Assembly: GCA_963804595.1 (NCBI GenBank)
Contig: CAWDQZ010000006.1
Coordinates: 1 to 64,000 of the forward strand
DNA from: DASUPK01 sp963804595
GTDB taxonomy: Bacteria > Actinomycetota > Thermoleophilia > Solirubrobacterales > 70-9
Direction: 5' to 3'
Length of the DNA: 64,000 bases
In this document: piece by piece, positions 42,962 through 51,514 of the stretch
How the letters are laid out: the number at the start of each line of letters is the position of its first letter
Numbering within the stretch: the first letter of the stretch is position 1
The notes under the pieces: model-generated
What the model was told of the DNA's origin: nothing
The model's database searches: none
What the model saw: only the letters and a program-made list of their open reading frames with translations
Made by a program: the position numbers and the translations under genes

Positions 42962-43983
42962 CTCCTGCTTCGGCGCAGGTTCTGGACGAAGCGCCGCGGC
43001 TGCGCGCCGAGGCTGGCCTCGCGCGTGAAGCTGAGCCCGAGGGCAATCACCCCGCCGATCAGGAGCACCCACGGCCAGCCGCCGAACTTGAAGGGGTTCG
43101 GCTGCTCGGAGTTGAGGTCGAGTCCGGCGATCACGAGGAACAGCGTCAGGCCGATGGCGCCGACGTACACCGGGCCTCGCGTGCCGATCTGCGAGCCGAT
43201 CGCCACCAGCCCCAGTGAGACCAGCAGCAGCATGATGTCCCAGAAGTCGCTGGTCTGGATGGGGGGCGTGCTCCCGCTGAGCGGGTTGAGGTTCCCGATC
43301 GCCGTGATGCCGAGCGCGCAACCGATCACCGCTGCGATGCCGGCCCCGGTGATCAGCTCCGAGGCCTTCCAGAGGCCGAGGTCACCGGAGGGTGCGGTGG
43401 CGCTCGCGCCGATGTCGTCGCCGCCCGGGTTGTTGCGCCACACATAGAGCGCCGCCGCGAGGAGCCCGATGGCCAGGATGCCGAGCAACCCACGGTAGAT
43501 GCCCCAGTGGGCGCCGATCCCACCCGAGAGGATCTTGTTCCAGAGCGCCGTCCAGGCGACGATCAAGGCGATCGAGCCCAGCAGGAACTGGACGCGCACC
43601 CCCGCCCTGGCTCCCGCGTAGAAGGCGGCCCCAGCCGTGGCCACGGCGATCCAGAAGACGTTGAGGTCGGCGGTCGGGGTTCCGCCGATCACGTCGACGA
43701 ACTGGCCGAGCGCCAGCGGGATGAAGATCAGCCCGAAGACGTTGTGCACCGCCTGCCAGGGGCGCAGCGCACCCGTCTGGGGCCGGGTCAGGATGCTCCC
43801 GTACAGGTAGACGGCGGGGATGGCGAGCACCAGGAACATCGGGAAAGCCGCCCACTGCTGGTTGTTCGTCGAAAGAAACGGGCCCTTGCGGATGTAGATC
43901 ATCGCCGCGGCGAGCCCGATCAGGAGGCCGCCGATCTTGCGCAGCGCGTCGCGCGTGTCGTCCGGCCGAAGCAACTCGTTCAT
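42958..43983 (-). CDS. Polytopic membrane protein of unknown function
   Basis: A 341-residue protein with about nine hydrophobic segments, e.g. LLIGLAAAMIYIRKGP, FPMFLVLAIPAVYLYG, LLGILAIGLLAAALYVW and WVLLIGGVIALGLSF. Between helices 6 and 7 is a polar loop (NNPGGDDIGASATAPSGD). It lacks recognisable catalytic motifs. Starts ATG 43983. The NTF2-like gene follows directly. No family is assigned. Confidence 0.7.
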   Translation of the reverse strand: MNELLRPDDTRDALRKIGGLLIGLAAAMIYIRKGPFLSTNNQQWAAFPMFLVLAIPAVYLYGSILTRPQTGALRPWQAVHNVFGLIFIPLALGQFVDVIGGTPTADLNVFWIAVATAGAAFYAGARAGVRVQFLLGSIALIVAWTALWNKILSGGIGAHWGIYRGLLGILAIGLLAAALYVWRNNPGGDDIGASATAPSGDLGLWKASELITGAGIAAVIGCALGITAIGNLNPLSGSTPPIQTSDFWDIMLLLVSLGLVAIGSQIGTRGPVYVGAIGLTLFLVIAGLDLNSEQPNPFKFGGWPWVLLIGGVIALGLSFTREASLGAQPRRFVQNLRRSRS

Positions 43984-44062
43984 GGTCTCCCTCGCGTCGG
44001 AGAGTGGACAGGAAATTCGGGCGGCACCCTACCCCTCCGGCAGGACCGGACCTGGCACGGCC

Positions 44063-45469
44063 TCAGCCGGTGGGGCTGTCCTTGAGCGAGGTGATCCGGT
44101 TGTAGGCGCTCTGGAAGAGCGAACGACTGAGGTTGCCGCTCTTCACCTCGCTGACCAGCGATTTGAAGGCTCGGTCCGAGGCGCCCGCGCTCCGCCCGTA
44201 GAGCAGCATGTCGTCGCCGGCCTTGATCGCGCTGGAGGCGGCCACGACCGGCGAGGTGCTGCCGGTCACGGCAGGGGCTTCGAGGTCGTCGGTGATCACG
44301 ACTCCCTTGAAGCCGAGCTGATCGCGAAGCAGGCCGCTGACGATCCCCGCCGACAACGCCGCCTGCTTCGTCGACCCGAGTGTCGGATAGCTGGCCGTCG
44401 ACACCATGATCATGTTCGCGCCGGCCTCGATCGCCCCCTTGAACGGCTCGAGGTCGCCCTGCAGCTGCTGACTCGTCGCCGCGATGGTGACCGCGCTGTC
44501 GTCGGGGTTGACCGTCGCCCTGCCCAGGCCCGGGAAATGCTTCGGGGTCGCGACCACCCCGCCGTCCTGGAGACCCTGGGCGAACGCGACGCCGATCTTC
44601 GTCACCACGGCCGGATCGGATCCGAAGGTGCGGCTCCTGATCGTGTCCGCGGTGTTCGGCTGTGACACGTCGAGCACCGGGGCGAGGTCGACGTTGATGC
44701 CGAGTCCCCGCAGGTACGAGCCCGTCGCCTTTCCCTGGTCCCGGGACTGGCCCTCGTCATCGCTCTTGCCGAGCTGCGCGGGCGAGGCACTCGGGGGACC
44801 CTGCGGCAGCCGCTTCACGTCGCCGCCCTCCTGGTCGATCATCACCAGCAGCGGCGGGCTGCCGCCGGCCCTCGCCGCCTGCTGCAGGGTTGTGAGATCG
44901 GCCTTCAGCTTGTTGGCGTCCTTGTTGAAGGCGATCACCCCGCCGACCCGGCCCTGCTTGACCCTCTGGATCAGGGCCTGGTCGGGCCCCTTCGCTCCGA
45001 GCCTCGCGACGATCGACTGCCCGACCAGCCGCTTCAGGCCAATCGTCTGCTCGTTGCCTCCGCCTCCGCCGCCCGAGATCAGCACGATGAGGCCGATGAT
45101 CACCGCGAGAGCGATGCCGCCGACGACTGCCGCCTCGTGGCGTCGCACACGCGCCGGCAGGTCACGGTGACGCGAGCGGCGACCCGGCGGGGGCGTCTGG
45201 CCGCTGCGCTCGAACTCACCCGTCTCCTCCCGCTCCCGTCGCCGCTCCGCGATCCCCTCGCGGATCGCCTGGAAGGACCCCGTCTCACGGCTGACGGCAC
45301 GCCGCTCTCCCGTGCCGACGCGGTCGCGATCCCCGGTTCCCGGGCGGTCGCGCTCCGCGGTGCTCGGGCTCTCGCCCTCACCAGTCGACGGCTCACGCGA
45401 CCGCGGGCGCGCCGGTGAATCGGTCCACTCGAAATCCTCGTCGCTTTCCGGGGGACCGCGCCGCTCCAT
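44063..45469 (-). CDS. Membrane-anchored GH3 beta-N-acetylhexosaminidase (NagZ-like)
   Basis: A 468-residue protein. A long, charged cytoplasmic N-tail (about 1-111) precedes one TM helix (about 113-132) and an external GH3 domain. Catalytic landmarks are LLVMIDQEGGDVKRL, the substrate loop TPKHFPGLGRATVNPDDS (with His acid/base region typical of NagZ), and the nucleophile Asp in GVVITDDLEAPA. It should release N-acetylglucosamine from peptidoglycan fragments at the outer face of the membrane. Stop-to-start distance to aspS is 4 bp, so co-transcription with aspS is likely. Confidence 0.87.
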   Translation of the reverse strand: MERRGPPESDEDFEWTDSPARPRSREPSTGEGESPSTAERDRPGTGDRDRVGTGERRAVSRETGSFQAIREGIAERRREREETGEFERSGQTPPPGRRSRHRDLPARVRRHEAAVVGGIALAVIIGLIVLISGGGGGGNEQTIGLKRLVGQSIVARLGAKGPDQALIQRVKQGRVGGVIAFNKDANKLKADLTTLQQAARAGGSPPLLVMIDQEGGDVKRLPQGPPSASPAQLGKSDDEGQSRDQGKATGSYLRGLGINVDLAPVLDVSQPNTADTIRSRTFGSDPAVVTKIGVAFAQGLQDGGVVATPKHFPGLGRATVNPDDSAVTIAATSQQLQGDLEPFKGAIEAGANMIMVSTASYPTLGSTKQAALSAGIVSGLLRDQLGFKGVVITDDLEAPAVTGSTSPVVAASSAIKAGDDMLLYGRSAGASDRAFKSLVSEVKSGNLSRSLFQSAYNRITSLKDSPTG

Positions 45470-45473
45470 CGAC

Positions 45474-47267
45474 CTATCTCTTTCCGACCCCGCTTCTCAC
45501 GGAGATCCCCAACTCCCGCAGTTGGCGCTCCTCGACCGGCGCCGGAGCCCCGGTCATCGGATCCCCTCCCGATGCGGTCTTCGGAAACGCGATCACGTCG
45601 CGGATCGACTCGCTGCCGTGGAGCAGGGCGACCATCCGGTCCAGGCCGTAGGCGATCCCCCCATGAGGCGGTGCGCCGTAACGGAGCGCGTCGAGAAGGA
45701 AGCCGAAGCGCTCCTCGGCCTCCTGCTCGTCGATTCCAATCGCTGCGAACACCTTGCGCTGCACCTCGGGGTCGCTGATACGGATCGAACCCCCACCAAT
45801 TTCCCATCCGTTCCAGACGACGTCATAGGCCTTCGCCCGGGCTGAGCCCGGATCGTCCGGGTCGAACCCGCTCGCGGGCGACGTGAATGGGTGGTTCAGG
45901 GGATCCCAGCGGTCGCCCTCGGCGTCCCAGCCGAGCAGCGGCCAGTCGACGATCCAGGTGAGCTCGTTCGCCTCCGGATCGATCAGCCCGAGGCGCTCGC
46001 CGAGCCGGCGCCGTAGCTCCCCCAGCACCGCCCCCGAGACGAGGGGCTGGTCGGCGACGATCAGCAGGACTTCTCCCTCTCCGGCGCCGAGCTCCTCGTT
46101 CGCCGCCGCGATCTCCTCCGCCGAGAGGAACTTCGCGACCGGTGAGCGCCAGCCGTCGGCCTCGACCACCGCCCAGACGAGCCCCTTGGCGCCCAGGTCC
46201 GTCGCCTCCGCCACCAGGCCATCGAGATCGGCGCGGGACATCTCGCGGCGACCGGCGTTCAGGCCCCTGACGACTGCACCGCCCTCGATCGCCTGCCTGA
46301 ATGCGTTGAACTCGGAGCCGCGAAAGATCTCAGTGAGCAGGTGGAGCTCGAGTCCGAACCGCAGGTCGGGCTTGTCTGTGCCGTAGCGGTCGAACGCCTC
46401 GTCGTAGGAGATGCGCCGCATCGGGAGCGAGACCTCCACCCCGGATTTGCCGAGGACGAAGGCGAGCAGGCGCTCGTTCAGATCGATCACGTCCTCCGTA
46501 TCGACGAACGCCATCTCGATGTCCAACTGCGTGAAGTCCGGTTGTCGGTCGGCACGTAGGTCCTCGTCCCTGAAGCAGCGCGCGATCTGGAAATACCGCT
46601 CGAACCCGCCGATCATGAGCAGCTGCTTGAAGAGCTGGGGGGACTGCGGCAGCGCGTAGAAGGAACCCGGCTGAAGGCGGCTGGGCACCAGGAAGTCACG
46701 GGCGCCCTCGGGGGTGGAGCGAGTCAGGATCGGAGTCTCGATCTCGGTGAAGCCCTCGCCCGAGAGGAACTCGCGCATCGCCGAGGCGACCCTGTGGCGC
46801 AGCTCGAGCCCCTCCCTCATCCGGTCGCGGCGCAGGTCGAGGTAGCGGTAGCGAAGCCGCATCTCCTCACTCACCTCGCCGGAGAAGGACTCAATCTCGA
46901 ACGGCGGGGTCTCGGCGTCGGAAAGGAGCCCCGCGTCCGCCACCTGGACCTCGACCTCACCGGTCGGCAGATCCGCGTTGACGGTCTCCGGCGAGCGCCT
47001 CACCACCGGGCCGGCGGCTGTGATCACGTCCTCGGAGCGCAGCTTGTGGCCGAGCTCGAACGCCTCGCCTGCCTCGTCGGGGTGGAAGACCAGCTGCACC
47101 AATCCGGTCCGGTCGCGCAGGTCGATGAAGACGAGCCCTCCGTGGTCACGACGCCGGTGCACCCAGCCTGCAACGCGGACCTCCGAGTCGACGCGGTCGG
47201 GCAGGACCTGCCCGCACCAGGTGTCTCGGTACTCATTGGGCCGCAGCGCCGGGAATCCGTCGCTCAT
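45474..47267 (-). CDS. aspS: Aspartyl-tRNA synthetase (probably non-discriminating)
   Basis: 597 residues, bacterial type. N-terminal OB anticodon-binding domain with GWVHRRRDHGGLVFIDLRD (His42 and Gly43), class II motif 2 ARCFRDEDLRADRQPDFTQ, a GAD insertion domain, and motif 3 GIAYGLDRMVALLHG. The RDHGG sequence matches AspRS enzymes that also charge tRNA-Asn, with an amidotransferase finishing Asn-tRNA; discriminating enzymes usually have Leu there. That reading is inference. Located 17 bp downstream of hisS. Confidence 0.96.
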   Translation of the reverse strand: MSDGFPALRPNEYRDTWCGQVLPDRVDSEVRVAGWVHRRRDHGGLVFIDLRDRTGLVQLVFHPDEAGEAFELGHKLRSEDVITAAGPVVRRSPETVNADLPTGEVEVQVADAGLLSDAETPPFEIESFSGEVSEEMRLRYRYLDLRRDRMREGLELRHRVASAMREFLSGEGFTEIETPILTRSTPEGARDFLVPSRLQPGSFYALPQSPQLFKQLLMIGGFERYFQIARCFRDEDLRADRQPDFTQLDIEMAFVDTEDVIDLNERLLAFVLGKSGVEVSLPMRRISYDEAFDRYGTDKPDLRFGLELHLLTEIFRGSEFNAFRQAIEGGAVVRGLNAGRREMSRADLDGLVAEATDLGAKGLVWAVVEADGWRSPVAKFLSAEEIAAANEELGAGEGEVLLIVADQPLVSGAVLGELRRRLGERLGLIDPEANELTWIVDWPLLGWDAEGDRWDPLNHPFTSPASGFDPDDPGSARAKAYDVVWNGWEIGGGSIRISDPEVQRKVFAAIGIDEQEAEERFGFLLDALRYGAPPHGGIAYGLDRMVALLHGSESIRDVIAFPKTASGGDPMTGAPAPVEERQLRELGISVRSGVGKR

Positions 47268-47284
47268 TTGCGTGAGTCTCTCAA

Positions 47285-48529
47285 CTAGCTGCCGATTTCC
47301 TCAGCGACTCGGGCGGAATCGATCTCCCGCTCCTCACCCGAGCTCATGTCGCGCAGGGTGCCCTTCCTCTCGGCCGAGAGGATCAGCGAATAACGAGCGC
47401 CCACCCGGTCGGCCTGCTTCATCTGGCCCTTGGCGGCGCGCCCGCCCAGATCGAGATCCGCGCGGATTCCCGAGCGGCGCAGCTCCGTGACCAACGCGAG
47501 CGCTCGGTCACGCTGCTCGTCGAGCGCGACGACGAAGACGCCGTCGCGCTCGGCCTCGGCATCGGTCTCCGCCTCTCCATCGAGGGCGAGAGCGATGCGG
47601 TCGACGCCCAGCGCCCAGCCGCAGCCTGGCGTCGCCGGGCCGCCGAGCAGCTCGATCAGGCCGTCGTAGCGCCCCCCGCCGCCGATTCCCGACTGGGCGC
47701 CCAGTCGATCGCACTCGAACTCGAAGACGGTGCGCGTGTAGTAGTCGAGGCCGCGGACCAGGGTCGGGTCGAGGTCGTAGGCGACGCCATTGCGGTCGAG
47801 GTGCTCGCGGACCCGCTCGAAGTGCTCGGCGTCTGCCGGGTCGAGCCGGTCGAGGAGCTGCGGGGCCTCCTGCATCACCCCCCGTGTCCCCTCGTGATCC
47901 GCGTCGAACGCGCGCAGCGGATTGGCGTCGATGCGGTTCCGCACCTCCTCGGAGAGCTCGCCCTCTCGGGATCGCAGGTAATCCCGAAGCTCATCGAGGT
48001 ATGCGCTCCGCGCCGCCGGTGAGCCCAGGCTGCCGAGCCGCAGCCGGACGCCCGGGACGCCCAGTTCGGCGAGGATGTCGCCCGCCAGCACGATCAGCTC
48101 GGCGTCGACCAGGGGCGAATCGGACCCGATCGCCTCGGCGTCGATCTGCGTGAACTGCCGGAAGCGCCCGGCCTGCGGGCGCTCGTGGCGGAAGAACGGG
48201 CCATCGGTCCAGAGCTTCACGGGCTGGGCCAGCTTGTGCATGCCATGCTCGAGGTAGGCCCGGCAGATCGAGGCCGTTGCCTCCGGCCGCAGCGTCAGCG
48301 AGCGACCGCCCTGATCCTCGAAGGTGAACATCTCCTTCTGCACGATGTCGGTGGACTCCCCCACGCCCCGGGCGAACAGCTCGGTGTCCTCGAAGATCGG
48401 TGTCTCGATCCGCCCGTAGCCCGCGGCCACGAGCGCGCGCCGTCCCGCCTCATGGATCCGGCGGCGAACCGGCTGCTGCTCCGGAAGTACGTCGAACGTC
48501 CCCCTGGGGGCTTTGAACCGCTCGGCCAT
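47285..48529 (-). CDS. hisS: Histidyl-tRNA synthetase
   Basis: 414 residues, normal length. Class II motif 1 region RIETPIFEDTELFARGVGE, motif 2 SLTLRPEATASICRAYLEHG, and HisA motif LVRGLDYYTRTVFEFE are present, with a C-terminal anticodon-binding domain (DGVFVVALDEQRDRALAL). hisS followed by aspS is a common bacterial pair. The metallo-hydrolase gene upstream ends 21 bp before its start. Confidence 0.97.
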   Translation of the reverse strand: MAERFKAPRGTFDVLPEQQPVRRRIHEAGRRALVAAGYGRIETPIFEDTELFARGVGESTDIVQKEMFTFEDQGGRSLTLRPEATASICRAYLEHGMHKLAQPVKLWTDGPFFRHERPQAGRFRQFTQIDAEAIGSDSPLVDAELIVLAGDILAELGVPGVRLRLGSLGSPAARSAYLDELRDYLRSREGELSEEVRNRIDANPLRAFDADHEGTRGVMQEAPQLLDRLDPADAEHFERVREHLDRNGVAYDLDPTLVRGLDYYTRTVFEFECDRLGAQSGIGGGGRYDGLIELLGGPATPGCGWALGVDRIALALDGEAETDAEAERDGVFVVALDEQRDRALALVTELRRSGIRADLDLGGRAAKGQMKQADRVGARYSLILSAERKGTLRDMSSGEEREIDSARVAEEIGS

Positions 48530-48550
48530 GTCGCGAGCCTACTGCCGAGC

Positions 48551-49189
48551 TCAGCGGGCGAGTTCAGCGAGGAAGGGGTTGGTGGCGCGCTCGGCACCCA
48601 GCGTCGTGATCCCCATGTGGCCGGGGTAGACGGTCGTCTCCGGCGGATGCGAGTCGACGAGCTTGCGGATCGACTCGAGCAGCGTCTGCCAGTCACCGCC
48701 GGGCAGGTCGGTCCGCCCAACCGAGCCCTGGAAGAGGACGTCGCCGGAGAAGATTGCCGACTCGTGGGGGATCGAGTAGGTGACATGTCCCGGGCTGTGA
48801 CCCGGCGTGAAGATCACGTCGATCTCCATTCCCGCCAGCTCGAGCTTCTCTCCGCCGCTGACCGTGTGGTCGGCCTCGTAGCTCTCGAAGGGCCCGAATC
48901 CGGGCCACGGCACGAACGAGTTGATGTCGGCGAGAACCGGCGTCTCGATCTCGGGACACCAGACCGGCGCGCCGGTCGCCTCGGCGATCGGCGCAACCGC
49001 GCCGATGTGGTCGAAGTGGGTGTGGGTGAGCAGGATGCCTTCGATCGTCACCCCGAGCTCGTCGGCCGCGCTGAGGATCCGTGGCGCCTCGTCGCCGGGA
49101 TCGACGATCAGCGCACTCTCGGATCCGTCCTGGCTGAAGAGGAAGCAGTTCTCCGCGATCTGGCCGACCGTGAACATCCGGACGTCCAT
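48551..49189 (-). CDS. Metallo-beta-lactamase-fold hydrolase (glyoxalase II-like)
   Basis: A 212-residue metal hydrolase. Metal-binding motif LLTHTHFDHIGAV (HxHxDH), further ligands in FTPGHSPGHVTYS, SGDVLF and YPGHMG. The compact size and lack of the hydroxyacylglutathione C-terminal domain suit the GloB-like or persulfide-hydrolase group found next to hisS in many bacteria. The substrate, a thioester or similar, is not fixed. ATG 49189 begins the first strand (MDVRMFTVGQIAENCFLF); in-frame upstream sequence overlaps the next gene and is not homologous. Confidence 0.88.
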   Translation of the reverse strand: MDVRMFTVGQIAENCFLFSQDGSESALIVDPGDEAPRILSAADELGVTIEGILLTHTHFDHIGAVAPIAEATGAPVWCPEIETPVLADINSFVPWPGFGPFESYEADHTVSGGEKLELAGMEIDVIFTPGHSPGHVTYSIPHESAIFSGDVLFQGSVGRTDLPGGDWQTLLESIRKLVDSHPPETTVYPGHMGITTLGAERATNPFLAELAR

Positions 49190-49193
49190 TGGC

Positions 49194-49589
49194 TCAGCCT
49201 CCGGCGCCGGTGCGCTGCGCCTCGCGCTCGGCGCGCTTCTGGGCTTCCTTGCGGAGATGCCGCTGGTAGAGGAACCGGTCCATCGTGAACGCCATCGGCA
49301 CATAGAAGCCGAGCATCAGGAGCCCGACGGCCAGTGCGGCGATCGGCTTCTGGCCGAACAGGAAGAGCAGTGCCACGAACAGGACCGCCGCGACCCCGCC
49401 CTTCTTCAGGGCGCTCGACCAGCTCGCCGGCTGCGGCTCCCGCGGACCGCCCTTCTTCTTGGTCCGGGTGCGGGCCCTGGATTGAGCCTCGGCTCGACTC
49501 CGCGCCCGGCCTCGGGCGGGACGCCTGTCGATTCGCCCACCCTGGGTGCCGCGGTGCTTGCGCCGGCGCTTCTTCTTCGTCTGTGCCAT
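49194..49589 (-). CDS. Small basic membrane protein
   Basis: 131 residues. The first 55 are extremely basic (KKKRRRKHRG, RTKKKGG), followed by two hydrophobic helices (GGVAAVLFVALLFLFG and AALAVGLLMLGFYVPMAF) and a basic coiled tail (RHLRKEAQKRAEREAQR). It lies 4 bp upstream of the hydrolase gene, so it is co-transcribed with the metallo-hydrolase and hisS. Family not recognised. A nucleic-acid or lipid-contacting anchor would fit the charge. Confidence 0.7.
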   Translation of the reverse strand: MAQTKKKRRRKHRGTQGGRIDRRPARGRARSRAEAQSRARTRTKKKGGPREPQPASWSSALKKGGVAAVLFVALLFLFGQKPIAALAVGLLMLGFYVPMAFTMDRFLYQRHLRKEAQKRAEREAQRTGAGG

Positions 49590-49600
49590 CGAAAAGGAGG

Positions 49601-50509
49601 CTAGCCGAGCACGTTCTCGATCACATCGCGCTTGGGGTCGAAGCCCTTGATCGGTACATCCTCCGGATAGCCCTCGAACGCCGCCGCGGGCGCCAACCCG
49701 ACGAGCTCGGCCTCGACCGGCTCAGCGCCGTGCTCTGCGGCCAGTCGCCTGATCTCGGCCACCACATCCGCAAGGGGAACCCCGATCGGATCCTGGACGT
49801 TGATCGAGACCTGGCACCGCCCGCTCTCACGGGGCAGCCCGAGCGCGCGCACCCCGGTGAGGCCGCCGCCCGCCTCCCGCAGCCCGGCAGCCACGGCCCG
49901 GGCGATCTCGGAATCCGGCGTGTCCAGCTCCACGTTGAAGGCCACGAGCGGCTCTCTGGCGGTCACGAGCGTCGCTCCGGCGGTCGGGTGCGGCTCCGAC
50001 GGGCCGAAGTCAGGCTCGATCTCGCCCGACTTCATCCGGCGCGCCAGCTCCGTCGGGCCGCCCTCTCGGAAGTAGGCGCGCTCGACCCGCTCGGGGCTGG
50101 TCGCCAGCTCGCCGTAGAAGAAGACGGGGATCCCGAGGCCGGCGATCCGCTCGCCGACGTCACGGGCGGCTCGTCGCGCATCGTCGTGCCGATCCTGCTC
50201 CTGCCAGACCACCGGGCAGACGTCCAGCGCGCCGATGTGTGGATGAAGCCCCCTGTAGCGCCGCATGTCGATCACTTGCATCGCCTCCTGGGCCCCGGCA
50301 GCGAGCGCGTCCACCAGCCGCCCGGGCTCCGCCGCGATCGTGAAGACGCAGCGGTTGTGCTCGGAGTCGAAGTGGCGGTTCAGGACCCTCGCGCGGCCGG
50401 CGAGGGTCGCCTCGAGCGTGCCGATCACCCTCTCGCTGCGACCTTCGGAGAAGTTGGGAACCGCAACGAGGCGGAGCGGGTCCCAGGCGGCGGAGCTCGC
50501 GTCGTTCAC
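49601..50509 (-). CDS. Glutamate formimidoyltransferase
   Basis: A 302-residue FtcD N-terminal-type protein: transfers a formimino group between glutamate and tetrahydrofolate. Motifs are VAVPNFSEGRSERVI at the N-terminus, LNRHFDSEHNRCVFTI, HPHIGALDVCPVV and FYGELATSPERVERAYFREGG. The C-terminal cyclodeaminase domain of the bifunctional enzyme is absent. GTG 50509 overlaps the aminopeptidase stop by 4 bp. The open frame runs much farther upstream but is then antisense-like and rejected. A histidine-degradation role is not supported by neighbours, so the one-carbon role is left open. Confidence 0.88.
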   Translation of the reverse strand: MNDASSAAWDPLRLVAVPNFSEGRSERVIGTLEATLAGRARVLNRHFDSEHNRCVFTIAAEPGRLVDALAAGAQEAMQVIDMRRYRGLHPHIGALDVCPVVWQEQDRHDDARRAARDVGERIAGLGIPVFFYGELATSPERVERAYFREGGPTELARRMKSGEIEPDFGPSEPHPTAGATLVTAREPLVAFNVELDTPDSEIARAVAAGLREAGGGLTGVRALGLPRESGRCQVSINVQDPIGVPLADVVAEIRRLAAEHGAEPVEAELVGLAPAAAFEGYPEDVPIKGFDPKRDVIENVLG

Positions 50510-51453
50510 CGGACCAGCAGCTCGCCGTCTCGCACGATCGCTTCGCCGTCCAGCTCGACGGTCGGCTTCATCACGATGCAGTCGAGGTGAACCGGCACCT
50601 GGACGGTGCCGCCGATCCCCGCGGAGGCGCCGAAGGCGACATGGCAGGTCCCCGCGATCTTCTCGTCCTCGAGGATCTCGCCGGTGAGGATCGCCCTCTC
50701 GTTGGTGCCGATGCCTAGCTCCGCGATGTTCGTCCCGTCCTCGCCGTGGACGGTGAGCAGTTCCATGAACGCCATCCCCTGACCCCCGCGCGCGGAGGTC
50801 AGGTGACCTCCCTCGACCACCAGGACGACGGGTTCCTCGACCAGGCCGATGCTCGCAAGGGAGCCGTCGATCACCAGTGTGCCGTCGCCACCCGCCGGCG
50901 AGACGAACCCCTCGCCGCAGGGCAGGTTCCCGAAGGCCCCGGGCTCGGTGAGCTCGCCGGCGTCGGGGATCGCCTCGCGGCCCGAGATGTCGAGGCGGAG
51001 GTCGGTGCCGTTTGCGTCCCTGATGCGCGCCTCGGACGCCCGGTCGAGCGCCTCGGCCACCAGATGGCCCTTGCGGCGCAACCCCTCCATGTCGGCGCTC
51101 ATCACCCGCGCCAGCATCTCTTCCGTCACCCCTGGAAGAGTGGCGCAGCGCGCCCCGGCATCGGTGGCGCGCTTGCGGGCGGCGGTGTGCGAGAGCGACT
51201 GGACCGTGGGAGCCATCAGCACGTCGGCGGCGACCATCGCCTCCGCGACGGTCCGCGGCGGCTCGGCGCCGTGCGAGGGGCGTTCCGAGATCACGGTGAG
51301 CACCGCGTCGGCGCCCGCGTCGGCGGCCTCCTCGCGAAGCCGCTCGCCCACCCGCTGGGTCGCGGGATTGGAGATGACCAGGGCCTCCTCGCCCTCCCTC
51401 ACGCCGAGGCATTCGCGTACGACGGCGTGAACCGCACGATCCAGATCGTCCAT
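50506..51453 (-). CDS. M29-like aminopeptidase
   Basis: A 315-residue metallopeptidase-type protein. Features shared with thermophilic aminopeptidases are LPCGEGFVSPAGGDGTLV (metal Glu), NERAILTGEILEDEKIAG, GTCHVAFGAS and VHLDCIVMKPTVELDG with the last His and Asp. It is shorter than classic M29 enzymes (about 410 residues), lacking part of the N-terminal domain. It overlaps the formimidoyltransferase start by 4 bp. Divergent from the liv operon, sharing 61 bp of upstream DNA. Confidence 0.78.
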   Translation of the reverse strand: MDDLDRAVHAVVRECLGVREGEEALVISNPATQRVGERLREEAADAGADAVLTVISERPSHGAEPPRTVAEAMVAADVLMAPTVQSLSHTAARKRATDAGARCATLPGVTEEMLARVMSADMEGLRRKGHLVAEALDRASEARIRDANGTDLRLDISGREAIPDAGELTEPGAFGNLPCGEGFVSPAGGDGTLVIDGSLASIGLVEEPVVLVVEGGHLTSARGGQGMAFMELLTVHGEDGTNIAELGIGTNERAILTGEILEDEKIAGTCHVAFGASAGIGGTVQVPVHLDCIVMKPTVELDGEAIVRDGELLVR

Positions 51454-51514
51454 CGGCAGGCACCCTAGATGACGCTCTTACGCGTCCCCCTTTGGGGGGG
51501 TCTCGACGGCCGCG

